This document shows, piece after piece, positions 53,365-64,000 of a stretch of DNA of 64,000 bases; the first letter of the stretch is position 1; each line of letters opens with the position of its first letter. Under the pieces are notes generated by a model. It was not told the origin of the DNA. It searched no databases and saw nothing but the letters and a program-made list of their open reading frames with translations. The stretch spans positions 403,715,439-403,779,438 of the forward strand of contig NC_081406.1 of the NCBI RefSeq assembly GCF_030272615.1, read 5' to 3'. The DNA is from Cryptomeria japonica (lineage: Eukaryota > Streptophyta > Pinopsida > Cupressales > Cupressaceae). A program made the position numbers and the translations under genes.

Positions 53365-54597
53365 CTTGAGGAACTCCTAGAGAAGGGTCACATACATCCT
53401 AGTGTATCCCCTTGGGGTGCACTAGTCATCTTCTTGAAGAAGAAGGATGGATCTCTTCGGTTATGCATGGATTATCGTCAGTTGAACAAAGTAACCATCA
53501 AGAACCGATATCCCTTGCCCAGGATTGATGATTTATTCGACCAACTTTAGGGTGCCAAAGTATTTTCCAAAATTGATCTGAAGTTAGGATACCATCAGTT
53601 GAGAATAGTGGAAAGTGATATCCACAAGACCGCATTTTGCACTAGATATGGCCACTATGAGTTCACTGTGGTTCCATTCGGTCTTACAAATGCTCCAATT
53701 GTTTTCATGAGCCTCATGAATGGGGTATTCTGCACACTTCTTAACCAATTTGTGATTGTGTTCCTCGATGACATATTGATATATTCTCAGAATGAGAAGG
53801 AGCATGAGGAGCACCCGAGACGGGTCTTGCAGTGTTTGAGGGACATTCAGTTGTATGGCAGTTTGTCAAAGTGTGCATTCTTTCATTCAAAGGTCAAGTA
53901 CCTTGGGCATGTTATTTCTGGTGATGGGATCTTAGTTGACCCATCAAAGATCAGACCTATTATGGATTGGCCAGTGCCAACCAGTGTGACAGAGGTCAGG
54001 AGCTTCATGGGATTAGCAGGTTATTACCGATGCTTTGTTGAGGGATTCTCTAGAGTCGCACATCCTATTACTTCTCTTTAGCATAAAGGAAAGAAATTTG
54101 AGTGGACAGAGAAGTGCAAGAGGGCCTTTCAGGAACTCAAAAAGGCACTTACTAATGCACCTATCCTTGTAGTGCTAGATCCCTCAGCTGACTTCATGGT
54201 TTGCATAGATGCTTCCCTAGAGGGTTTAGGAGCAGTCCTTATGCAGGATGGTAGGGCTATAGCTTTTGAATCTAGGAAACTTAAGACTTATGAGCTTAAC
54301 TACCCTACTCATGACCTTGAGCTTGCAGCAGTAGTGCACACACTTGTGAGGTGGAGACACTTCCTTTTGGGTCATCATTTCGAGCTTCATTTAGGCCATC
54401 AGAGCCTTCAATACATATTCACTCAATCGAACCTTAATGCACGTCAGAGGAGATGGATGGAGTTCTTGTGTGAATATGACTTTGACGTACACTACATCAA
54501 AGGGAAAGAAAACATAGTTGCGGATGCTTTGAGTAGGAGACGTCACGAGGTATACACCATATCTATGGGCATGGATTTGAGAGATCATATATTGTAG
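53365..54597 (+). pseudogene. element G reverse transcriptase and RNase H
   Basis: Same frame. RT motifs include [43 protein letters not shown] and the active site FLDDILIYS (near 53762). RNase H follows, with KKALTNAPILVVLDPSADFM and VCIDASLEGLGAVLMQDG, to ENIVADALSRR. TAG stops at 53548 and 54079, both where a Gln codon is usual. Confidence 0.9.
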
Positions 54598-56042
54598 TAG
54601 TTGCCAGAGGATGGATGGTATTTAGAGGTTTGTCAACTGATACGATCTCAGGAAACTCTAGAAGGGAAATATGTTGATTATTTCTTAGAGTCCGATAGAC
54701 TATTACACCATAGAGGGCACATCTATGTACCTTCTTTCAGGGGATTGCAAGAGTTCGTTGTCACGGAGGCTCATAGAGCTCCTTATGCAGCACATCTCGG
54801 AGTTAAGAAGATGCATGTTGACTTGAGACAATTATATCATTGGCCAAGAATGTGGCAGCTCATTGCTGAGTTAGTAGCCCGATGCCTTGAGTGTTAGAGA
54901 GTCAAGGTGGAGCACCGCCATCTAGGTGGGTTGCTCTAGTCTCATGCTATACCAGAGTGGAAGTAGGATACTATATCCATGGATTTCATCATTGGTTTCC
55001 CAATGTCATCTCATCGCCATGATGCCATCTTGGTGACAGTTGACAAGTTGACCAAAGTAGCCCACTTTTCACCAGTTCGAACTACCTTCACAACACCAGT
55101 AGTATCATAGGTGTTCTTGCGAGACATTGTCAGACTTTCATGGTGTTCCACGCAAGATTATTTCTGACAGGGATTCCCTCTTCACTTCTTCCTTTTGGAA
55201 GGCATTACAGGCAGCTATGGGCACCAAGCTCAATTTCAGTACAACCTATCATCTAGAAATAGATGGTCAGATACAGAGGGTTAACTAGGTGTTAGAGGAT
55301 ATGCTTCGCACGTATGTCATGGATCATCAGACCAGATGGGAAGAGTACCTTCTCTTAGTTGAGTTTTCCTATAACAATGGGCATCACACTTCATTGGGAA
55401 TGCCACCCTATCAGGCATTATACGACAGGCCTTGTAGGACACCGTTGAGTTGGGACCGCATAGAGGACAGAGTTGCTATTGGTCTTGAGATAGTTCGGGA
55501 TATGGAGCAACAGGTGGATTTGATTAGGCAGTGTCTTAGAGAGGCACAGGATAGACAAAAGAAGTATGCAGATGCAAAGAGGATAGATCATAGCTACTTG
55601 GTTGGAGATAGAGTCTTCTTGAGAGTGCGACCACATAAGAGTCCAATCCATTATGGAAAGGGGTCTAAGCGCGCACCTCGCTTTGGAGGACCTTTTGAGA
55701 TCCTTGAGAGGATAGGACTAGTTGCCTACCATTTAGCATTGCCACCTAGCCTATCACGCATCAACGATGTGTTTCATGTATCAGTTTTGAGGAAGTATAT
55801 CTATGATGAGTCTCATATTTTAGATTGGGATGCCTTGCAGGTGGAGTTGGACGAATAGCTAGCTTTGGAGCCCATTGGCATTTCGGCATGCCAAACGCTG
55901 GCCCTTCGAGGTCGAGAGCTAGACCAGGTTAGGGTCCAGTGGGATTGCTATGATAAGGTTACGGCTTCATGGGAGGACGCAACACATATGAGATCATAGT
56001 ACCCCCATCTTTTTGATGAACTCCAGGAGGAAGTTCATGCCT
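54598..56042 (+). pseudogene. element G integrase with chromodomain-like C-terminus
   Basis: HHCC zinc domain: AHRAPYAAHLGVKKMH and RCLEC (54765-54897). Core: TISMDFIIGFP (near 54970) and remnants to 55290 in shifted frames. A 189-codon frame (55289-55858) holds the core end and the GPY/F-type module FGGPFEILERIGLVAYHLAL, then DVFHVSVLRKYIYDESHILD. After TAG 55856 the frame continues to VRVQWDCYDKVTASWEDATH and YPHLFDEL, a chromodomain-like end as in Tekay-type chromoviruses. One frameshift and many TAG stops. Confidence 0.85.
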
Positions 56043-56054
56043 AGAGGGGGAGGG
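56043..56054 (+). other. polypurine tract of element G
   Basis: AGAGGGGGAGGG just after the pol stop, directly before TGTGAGGCCC. This fixes the likely start of the 3' LTR. Confidence 0.75.
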
Positions 56055-58862
56055 TGTGAGGCCCTACCCCGACTCATCCTAGCATTTCAGTGATTTTCAT
56101 GTTGAGACTATTATGGATGCTTTATTTTTATGCATTATGGATTTAGAACTTATATGATTCCATGATTTGGATAACATTGATATATATTGATGCTTCATTT
56201 CTATGCATTATAGATATAGAACTCTATATGATTCTAGAATAGGATAAATTTGAGATTATGTATGTCATTATTGGATTTGCAGGAATTTACTATGATGATA
56301 GAAATAGGATGCATGTCTTATGTATGGATCAAAATTATGAGGACTATGATAATTGCTTATGTGGATTTATTTGGATATAAGATATATCGATTTGTTTAAA
56401 TGTGAATTGTATGCAAAGTGTTTGATGTGTATTCTTATTCATGTGTTTAATATTATATGAGGTTATTTGGAAGTACTAATGTGTAATCGAGATGCATAGG
56501 AAAATTATCCATGTGACCATGGAAACATTATGGAGAACCAAACCCAGATCTATGTATGTTCGTAAAACTAGGGGTTGTCTATTTGGAGAGACAACACCCC
56601 GTATGTATCGTATTTTATTTGTGAAAGTAAATGTTGCATGGGTGTTAAATTGAATTATTTATTTGTTTAAATCCAACAAGAGACAAATTTCATGTGTAAT
56701 TTTGTAAAGTATTTTATTGTGTCACTTGACACGTGTTGATTTATGTCTTGATTTTTGACTTGTCTCTTAGAGGGAGTTGTTTGAACCATATCTTTTTCAA
56801 ACATTTGAATGTGGTTCTAAATTTTCCTTGGGTAGAGAGTCTTTGGAGTAGTCAACTCAGGTTTGACCCGAAAGTTAACTTCAGATGGGTTTACAAGGGG
56901 TCAAATGGACTCCTAGGGGTAGTTTAAAGGTGTTTCCTAAAGTCCATAAGGTATACCTATGGGTTAGGAGTATTTTTAGGCATGTGTCTACTCCCATGTG
57001 ACTATTTAGTCACCTCAAAAAGTGAGTTTCCTAAGGTGAGTGAAGATTCAAAATTAGAAGGTACCATCTAGGTTAGATAACCTTCCCTTTTGATGTGAGA
57101 TCCTTTTTCCACTTTCTCTTACTTTTTCCTTTTTTAGTTTTACAATCCTGTGAGAACTCTCACTGAGGTCTTTTTTGGCAAGGATTAGAGATTTTGTGGG
57201 TAATCACCCAATCTCCATTTTTGGAGATCATGCAATTTTGAAAAGGATAGTTTTGGGATAGAATTTTGGCTAAGTGTAGAAGGAAGAATTATGGATTTGG
57301 GCTTCTCATCCTCAAACTAGTTCTAGCAAACCTTTGGGTAGATTGAAGGTTGGTTCATCTTCTCCTTTTGTTTCTTTTTATGTTGCATGTTTATGTTGGA
57401 AATATTGCTTGTATGTAAAAGTTGATTTCTTGTATTTTCCATTGTGAAAATTTATTATGTGACCTATCTGTTACTTATTTTATGCATTTCTTGTGATTTG
57501 GGAGTAACCAAGGCCTTCTACTCTTGGGAGAGTAGGATGGTCTTGTGGGTGGTAGAAGTTTGACAGCCCTTGAGTGAGAGGCTCTCATTACGAGTGTGAA
57601 CTCAAGGGGTGTATATGTGACCCTTGCTGCATGGCCTAGTTTATGCATTTGGGGGTCATAAGGGGAGAAAGTATGGGATGAATGCCTTGGGGGGCATAAG
57701 GATGTGGGGTTAATGAACTTATGATATATCTTTGTTTGCCATGATGTGGCTTTGTGATCTACCATTCTTGTAGTCTCCTCAGGGTATTTGGTCAACTACC
57801 ACCCGTGTAAAAACATCACATTTTGTGATGAAGTGTAGCCTTGGTTGGGAAAGTGTTTGTTGTATGTTTTTCCCTTGCTTGCTGTGTTTGCATGTGTGTA
57901 ACCTATCCAGGGCTTGGTTCTCCAAGCTCAGGGGTGGCTTCTAGTAAGCCTAGGCTGGGAGATGAGCACTCCATGGTCAAAGCCTTATGATTTATTTGTA
58001 GGATTGCTTGGAAAGAAAAGAAAAAGACAAGCTAGGAGTTGCTGGTTTTTGTACTTGATTTGTAGAAAGAGAATAAGAAAAGGGATGCTATATTTTCAGT
58101 TACAGAAATGTAAATAAAAAGTTGCATGTTGTATTTACTTTTAAAAAAAAGGAAAATGTATCTATTTTATTTAAAGTCCTCATTTAATAGAAATGAGAGA
58201 CTAGTTGGGTATCTCACCCACTTGTAATGTTGACTATATTGTATTCTTAATATGTTCTAAAGAAATGCATTATTTTATTAAGTTATTATTGCAAAGATGA
58301 AATGTTTATTTTGGATTGAGTTCCTATAATTATTGGAACAATATTTGCTGTATTCATGTTATTCTTTTGAAAATAAAAGTTCATTTTATCTCCTTAGGCA
58401 TTTTGAAAAATGGAAAAGAATGAAGTAGTAAACTTGCATGTTAGTAGGAGAAGAATAAGCGTTTTAGCCATATCTATTTAATTCCCAAATACAAATTATG
58501 GTTAAACAGATTTAACATGCCTTTCTCTATAGTCAATCTAAATGATTTCTAGGCTAATGTAGTTGCTGTTAAAATTTATTAAATTCAATTATTTTTCCCT
58601 TTATCGATTACAAAAATTAAATCAAAAATTAATAGTCTATCTCTAAAGTATGCAGCTAGATATATATAAAATAAAAAGAATTGCTTTATTTAAATCTGTT
58701 AGTTTTGAAAACCTGTTCAATGGGATTTTTAGGAAAAAGAAATATAAACAGATTGTATAAATTAAATAAATGTAATTCTACCTCCATTTCCATGCACTCA
58801 ATATTTTATTAATTTCTGCAGGATTTAAAAAGGTTAAGAAAAAAATATATATATATTGCTTA

Positions 58863-58896
<34 letters not shown>

Positions 58897-60167
58897 AGAC
58901 TACCTATTTTATCTAAAAATATCCTCAGCCGGTGAAACTAGTTGTTTGAAAATATAAGTAAAATGGGGGAGCCTCAGCCCCCCCGCGTAGTGGGCGGTGA
59001 CCCCTAGCGGCGGCCACAACCGCCACTGTGGGCCGCAAACCACAGTTGGGGAGGCTTCGGCCCCCCCTGTGGGCGGTGCCCCATAGCGACGACATAGCTG
59101 AGCTGTGGGCCATGACTCACAGCAGTGGCCAAGGCCGCCTCTGTGGGCCGCGACCCGCAGGCATGGCTGTGGCAGTCCCTGCAGGGAGCCTTCCCCCCAT
59201 AACTTTCCACTCTCCTCCGCTCCTTTGGCGAGTCCCTCCATGGCCGCCGCCTCCCATACCCTGCAATAACAAACACACACACACACACACAAGCTACCCT
59301 CAAAAAAATATCATAGCTAAAGCTCTAGCCCTAAAATAGGGTTAGGGCAAGACAATAAAATGGAAGAAAACTAGGGTGAAGGGTGGGGTAATTTTATAAT
59401 GTTTTGGTTAGGGCACAGGGGGTATTGTTGTTATAGAGTTTGTTTAGAAAATAAATATCCATGTATAAAAATATATATGTGTTTAATAAATATATATATA
59501 TATATAGTTAAAAATATGAATGTATGAATTCAACTTTAATTTAATTATTTTTATTTAAATATTCATATTTTATATATGTTTTTATAAACAGGTGAATATG
59601 ATGCTTTAAATTTTAAATTATATTGGAGTTTAACCTTTTAGGAAATTTATAATGATGTTTGTAGGTTATTTTGGCTATAGGGGATTATTTTTTTTGTTCA
59701 CCTAAATTTAGGCTTGTCGAGATTTAACTTTATAGGGCAAATTTTTATTATGGATTTATTTAGCCCTTTAGTCAAATTTTAGACTCATTATAATTAGTGT
59801 TAAAATAATTAATGGGATTTAAAAAAAAAAAGAATCCAATTGCTAGAGTTAATTTAATTAATTCCTACAATGATTAAAAGGATTGATTGAGATTAATAAT
59901 AACCCTTGTCAATTAATTTAGGGGTTTTTGCTTAAATGAATTTATTATTTATTAATTGATGAGATAATAATAAATTCTTTTGGAGGGTTAATATTCCGCA
60001 TTTAATTTAAATTATTTTCGCTTACTTCAGTTAGTGGTTAGAGTTAACTCAAAACATAGTTAAGAATAAACTTGTTAGTGCGTTTCATATTAGGAAATTT
60101 AATGTTATTAGGTTGTTATTTAAAAAAAACAATTATTCCATTCATGCCCAAAAGTTTGGGCATGACA
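56055..60167 (+). repeat. 3' LTR of element G (4.1 kb)
   Basis: If it starts at the purine tract it is 4113 bp. The first ~570 bp have no match in the truncated 5' LTR; from 56626 on it matches. It is uninterrupted at 58916-58920, the site where E2 entered the other LTR. It ends TTTGGGCATGACA. Confidence 0.82.
58970..59215 (+). repeat. GC-rich minisatellite, 3' LTR copy
   Basis: Diverged copy of 49915-50175 with the same CTGTGGGC-headed units. Several CpG sites have become TpG or CpA. Confidence 0.75.
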
Positions 60168-60575
60168 CTACCTTTATCAGTCATTGTTTTATATGCAAAA
60201 TTTTTGGTCATAAGTCAAACATGTGCAGAACAGTGATGAACAATTTTTAGAATAAGAGATGTTATGCTTGTGGATTGTTTAAACATATCTGTAACCAATG
60301 CAGGATGAGACAAAATCAAATGAACTTTAGGCCTTTGCAAAGGAATGTTGTCTGATATGGATGCAACAAATCCAGCCATATTGAAAAATATTGTAGAAAA
60401 AACATGAGTAACAATGGTCCAGTAAACAAGAATAATCCAGATGAAAAAGGAAAAGAAAAGGTGGAAGAAATTGGATATCAACATAAGAAGATGTGAGTTA
60501 AGAAAGAAGATTTTATTATTCAAAATGGCTCCACACTTGAATCCGGTGTTGGAACCTCATCCGGTAACTAGGGCA
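60168..60575 (+). pseudogene. E1 gag, 3' part (three zinc knuckles)
   Basis: Directly after the G LTR coding resumes with CFICKIFGHKSNMC, then CYACGLFKHICNQC and YGCNKSSHIEKYC (first Cys changed), followed by a charged tail. Spacing and order match knuckles 2 to 4 of the E2 Gag, so it continues 38906-39558. A GGGGGAAG tract follows, as in E2. Confidence 0.75.
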
Positions 60576-60985
60576 TTTTGGCCCCAGGGGGAAGTTTCTC
60601 ATGAAGACCCTTAAAACCCCATTTCAGAGATTTATAACTAGTAGAGGATGGTTGTAGATGATATAGATTTGTTATGTAAATGATATCCGGAAGAATTCAT
60701 GGCGATTTGAGATTCTAGTGAGTGAATTCATGAAAAATAAGATATCCAGAAAGATTTAGGGTTAAGTATTTATTGCAACTAAAAATTAGTTTTTAGAGGA
60801 TAAAAAGACATTCTTCTATTCATTCTTCACAATGCGAACAAAGAAAGAATAGAGCAGCGAAGCAAAAGAGACATAGCAGCAAAATTCAAGCTTGTGGCGA
60901 TTCGACAGAGACTCCTTGCCTCCGGTTGTGACTCAAAAGGTATTTATCCATTCTTGAAGCTATCAGTTCATATCCTAAATTTCAA

Positions 60986-62712
60986 ATGGCATCATCATCC
61001 AGCATTGCAACCCCTTTTGTTGTCGAAATAACTAAAAGATTTAGGCCTGTATTCAAGAAACATCCATTTAAGTTAGTTGAAGATGATCTGAATGGTGCAT
61101 TTTCCTCTATACCGTATGAAGTGTTGCACAATGAAGACATTAAGGAATATATACATTCCAACATCAAGGAATTGGGTAATTTAGACATGTTACCTCTGTA
61201 TGCTAAGCACGTGGTTGATGATTTTGGGAATTTGAAACCAGATTTCAAGAATGATAAGGGTTTTATTCAGTTTGTACACTTATTGGTATTTGACGAGCCC
61301 AAATGGGTGAGGTATGTTCTAAGATGAATTTAGGATGAATTTCTATGGTTGGACAAACCCCATGAGATCCCAATGCAAGCCATTCAAGCAATAACCTTTT
61401 TTAATTCAACTGGTGAAGTTCCTAGATTTCAGAATGTGAAGAACACCACTGTAATCGAGGTAACCAGTTCAAAGCATGACAACTAGTCAATGACCATTAG
61501 TGACATTGTGGAATTTGATGTGATATTTTCTTCGATGGTTACTAGTTACAAGGTTTATCAGTCAAGCAAACAGAATTTAGTATTCGGTACTGCTATTTGT
61601 ATAGCTTATCAGATGCTCAAATAACACAAGTATGACTTGTGTGCAATGCTTCTTAGTGAGCTAATGAGCAATATAAAGAAGATCAAACAAGACAAGAAGC
61701 ATGTGTTTAAATTTGGTTCCTTGATCATTTGTTTAGCACTATATTTATTGAATGAGATCCCCGGTATTGGAAAGGTTCAACGAGCTTATGATAAACTAGT
61801 GGCAGCTCAAATCAAGGAAGGTTTGCAAGGTTTGAGTGATGTAGTTGCATAAAAATCTACCTTATGGGGTTACTTTAAGACATTTCAGGAGCTGATGCAA
61901 GATACAGAAATAATTCCAAAGGCTATTATTGAAAAGTATGAAAATACAATTCTCTTCATGGTGGATAAGGATCAATGTCACATGGAAGCAGTTGAGCCTA
62001 GGATAGTTTGGATTATACCTATGAGATATGAAGTGGATGAGATTACTCTTGAAACCTATGCTCAACACCTTCTCAGTAAGTTGGTGGATGAAAAATAGGA
62101 AAGATTTGGCACTTTTGAAGAAAAAGACTTGAACAGGTAAAAGAAATTCAGTGAGTCTAGAAGGAAGAGGAAGGTTAGAAAGTAAGTTGAACAACTTGCA
62201 GAGCAGATGCATATAACTCAGGAAGTTGTGCAAAGGGAAAGAGAGAAAAACATGTTGAAGGAGGAAGACATGGTGAATCCTAAGACTAAACCGGTCTCTA
62301 CTCCCAAGCAAACCAAGGCTAAATAGAGTAAGTGTGCACCTACTTACGGTGTGTAGAAGCCTATCCCTCCACTAAGCCTTAATCATCATCAACCAGTAGA
62401 GAAGAAAAGAGGCAGAAGCAAGAGCCCCATAGCCAATATGTTGTAGCCACTGCAGAAGAGGAAACAAAATTTGATGAGGCAGTACGCGAAGTAAAGAAGA
62501 CTACCACATTTGCGAGGGTAGACAAGAAGCCCCCATCCGGTGAAGCCTCACCTGCAAAGAAGCCTAAGACTCAAGGTGAGACATTTGGTAGAGTCAAATC
62601 AAGTAAGAAGCATAAATTAGAACTTGATGAAGCTCTTAAATCGGGTAAGCTTGAAGGCTCTTATACTAGTGTGCTCCTGAAATCTTTGGATGAGATTTTA
62701 ATGAAATTGTAA
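60986..62712 (+). pseudogene. E1 ORF2: accessory protein homologous to E2 ORF2
   Basis: It starts at ATG 60986 (MASSSSIATPFVVEI). The first 113 codons are open to 61327. Then come IPMQAIQAITFFNSTGEVP (compare ITPEAIHAVTGFCNTGEVP in E2), YDLCAMLLSELMSNIKKI, VFKFGSLIICLALYLL and QCHMEAVEPR, collinear with E2. The C-terminal part is Lys-rich and weakly conserved, ending SYTSVLLKSLDEILMKL at 62712. Several stops, mostly TAG and TGA. No Lys/Glu helix like that of E2 is seen. Confidence 0.7.
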
Positions 62713-62744
62713 AAGAAGGAAACTTGAAAAATCTACTTGAATAT

Positions 62745-63940
62745 TAGGGTGGGTGCAAGAAGTTGGCTCCCAATTCCGCATAAGTCTGCGAGAAAAAAAG
62801 TATTGCTAGAAACGAGCACACGTTTTCTAAGAAACAGACATCCGTTTAGCTTTGGGGCCCCAACCCATAAAAAAAAAATGGGTGCACGTTTTGAAAAATG
62901 GGTGCCTGTTTAGGATCAGACCACCGTAGAGAAATGAGTGCACGATTTTTAGAAACGGGCACATGTTTTTAAAAACTAGTACACGTACCCATTTTTAAAA
63001 ATGGGCTCACGTTTCTTAAAATGCTACAGTTTTTTGAATTTCAAATAACGGGCACCCATTCCATAAAAGATGGAGTGAGAAAAACACCTATGCCTCGGTT
63101 TTGGCTTTGGTTTAGGCTTGGTGGGACCAAGCCTATGCTTGGACCTCCAAAAAAATGGCTAAGGCACTGGAATACCAGATTTCTACCTTGCCGTAATGTT
63201 TTGAAGGTCTTCCTGATCGTATTTTTTGATGAAACAAAAACCCATTAGAGTTCTCATTGTCCTGATTTAAAAAGTGTAAATTTCATAGTGATATGATTAT
63301 TTTTACTATTTTTGCATTATCTATTAATTAAAAGTGGTACCTAAATATAAAATAGTGAGGTTCAGTAAAAATTTAATAACTTTTTGTTTTTTAGGTTTTT
63401 TGGAAAATAAATTATATGAAATAAATCTACATACAATTCTTTTGAAGATTAAAAAAAAATTGAAAAATATGAATTTTTCATCAAATTATGGTGGTCGTAC
63501 ACCAGATGTTTTGAAAATGTAGTTTATAGTAAATTAAAATTAATAAAAGTAAATAAATTCAATAAAAAATAAGAAAAAATAATCTCATCAATATTTGGTG
63601 TCTTAGGTATATTTTCCTAGAAGGATTTGCAAAAATTCATTTATTTAAGTCAAAATATGGTGATCGTACACGTGTGGTATGGTCCTGAAACAGGCATTTT
63701 GAAAAAGTGGTTTTTAAACATGCCTACTAAAAAGCAATTTCTACCATGTGGGTATTGAAATAAATTACATATTTGAAAATTAGACTCTGAGCACTACATT
63801 TTCTATTAATGAAATTTTTTCAGATTCAATCTCTAAAAGCCTCAAATTTTGACATCAATTGATAGAAAATTTGAAAAATATGGAAAACACTTCCACTTTT
63901 TGCCCAAAAGTGGGACTCAACTTCTTGCAACCACCCACTA
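62745..63940 (+). mobile_element. TIR DNA element without transposase (about 1.2 kb)
   Basis: The left end TAGGGTGGGTGCAAGAAGTT and the right end, read on the minus strand, TAGTGGGTGGTTGCAAGAAG form imperfect terminal inverted repeats of about 28 bp. Subterminally on the left, a word like ATGGGTGCACGTTTT recurs in variants between 62810 and 63060. No transposase is encoded. I found no convincing target duplication, so the superfamily is open; TAGGG ends would fit hAT. It directly follows E1 ORF2. Confidence 0.6.
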
Positions 63941-64000
63941 TCAAAATTCTAATAATAAAGATCAAAGGGCTATTAAGAAGTTGTTGTACAATATATGAAC

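Larger units (their letters stand above)
39559..60167 (+). mobile_element. Tekay-like Ty3/gypsy chromovirus G, inserted in E1 gag
   Basis: Its LTRs are long: the 5' copy runs 39559-41858 and resumes at 49676-51111, the 3' copy is 56055-60167. Both end ...GTTTGGGCATGACA. A primer site follows the 5' LTR and a purine tract precedes the 3' LTR. Between them lies a decayed gag-pol (51277-56042) in protease, RT, RNase H, integrase order with a chromodomain-like end. Element E2 is nested inside the 5' LTR. On both sides G is flanked by zinc-knuckle Gag of E1. I find no clean target duplication (CTAG/GTAAA on the left, CTACC on the right), so the left end may be rearranged. Confidence 0.85.

Noticed and set aside
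1-64000. Intact host protein-coding genes, tRNA or rRNA genes
   Set aside because: None found; every recognisable coding trace belongs to a mobile element, except possibly 36898-38276.

Overview
The window is wall-to-wall plant retrotransposon sequence. I see no intact host gene, no rRNA or tRNA gene and no bacterial-type feature. Plant-specific hallmarks are Ty1/copia elements primed by initiator-Met tRNA, a Tat-lineage Ty3 element with two RNase H domains, an antisense plant-mobile-domain (PMD) gene, and Sirevirus-type polypurine tracts. The depth of nesting points to a large-genome seed plant, perhaps a conifer, but I cannot name the species.

Layout. (1) 1-5959, minus strand: decayed Ty1/copia sequence in an LTR-internal-LTR-internal arrangement. 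Positions 1-1074 repeat 4070-5152. (2) 5965-8245, minus: a second copia polyprotein, truncated, next to a TATA-bearing LTR-like segment (8246-9292). (3) 9293-36684, plus: a 27.4 kb Tat-lineage Ty3 element with 1.43 kb LTRs and a near-perfect 5 bp target duplication. Its order is 5' LTR, primer site, a ~20 bp-period motif array, 65 bp repeats, an array of stem-loops, an extra ORF1 of about 1200 codons, gag (split by a Tork-like copia insertion at 20682-23935), protease, RT, RNase H, second RNase H, integrase, long spacer, antisense PMD gene, an inverted copy of the motif array, polypurine tract, 3' LTR. (4) 36898-38276, minus: a broken gene of unknown function. (5) 38292-62710: three nested levels. 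A pol-less, Sirevirus-like element (E1) is split by a Tekay-like Ty3 chromovirus (G, 39559-60167). The 5' LTR of G is itself split by a second, complete member of the pol-less family (E2, 41859-49675), with a perfect AAAAT target duplication. The 3' LTR of G still carries the empty site. (6) 62745-63940: a TIR element without a transposase.

The most interesting content is in two places. The Tat element has a 5' leader with seven stem-loops, each an 11 bp stem around exactly 29 nt, whose stems differ in sequence but still pair; its 20 bp motif array reappears inverted upstream of the antisense gene. The E1/E2 family has no protease, integrase, RT or RNase H. It couples a coiled-coil, multi-zinc-knuckle Gag to a second, separately promoted gene (ORF2). 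ORF2, the Tat ORF1 and the broken gene at 36.9-38.3 kb appear to share a domain pattern and overall architecture, which suggests an accessory protein family that recurs in unrelated retroelements.

Nearly all reading frames are broken. Most premature stops are TAG, consistent with deamination at methylated CHG sites. The one long open frame (21701-24223) is a chance fusion of a copia Gag-integrase with the Tat protease.
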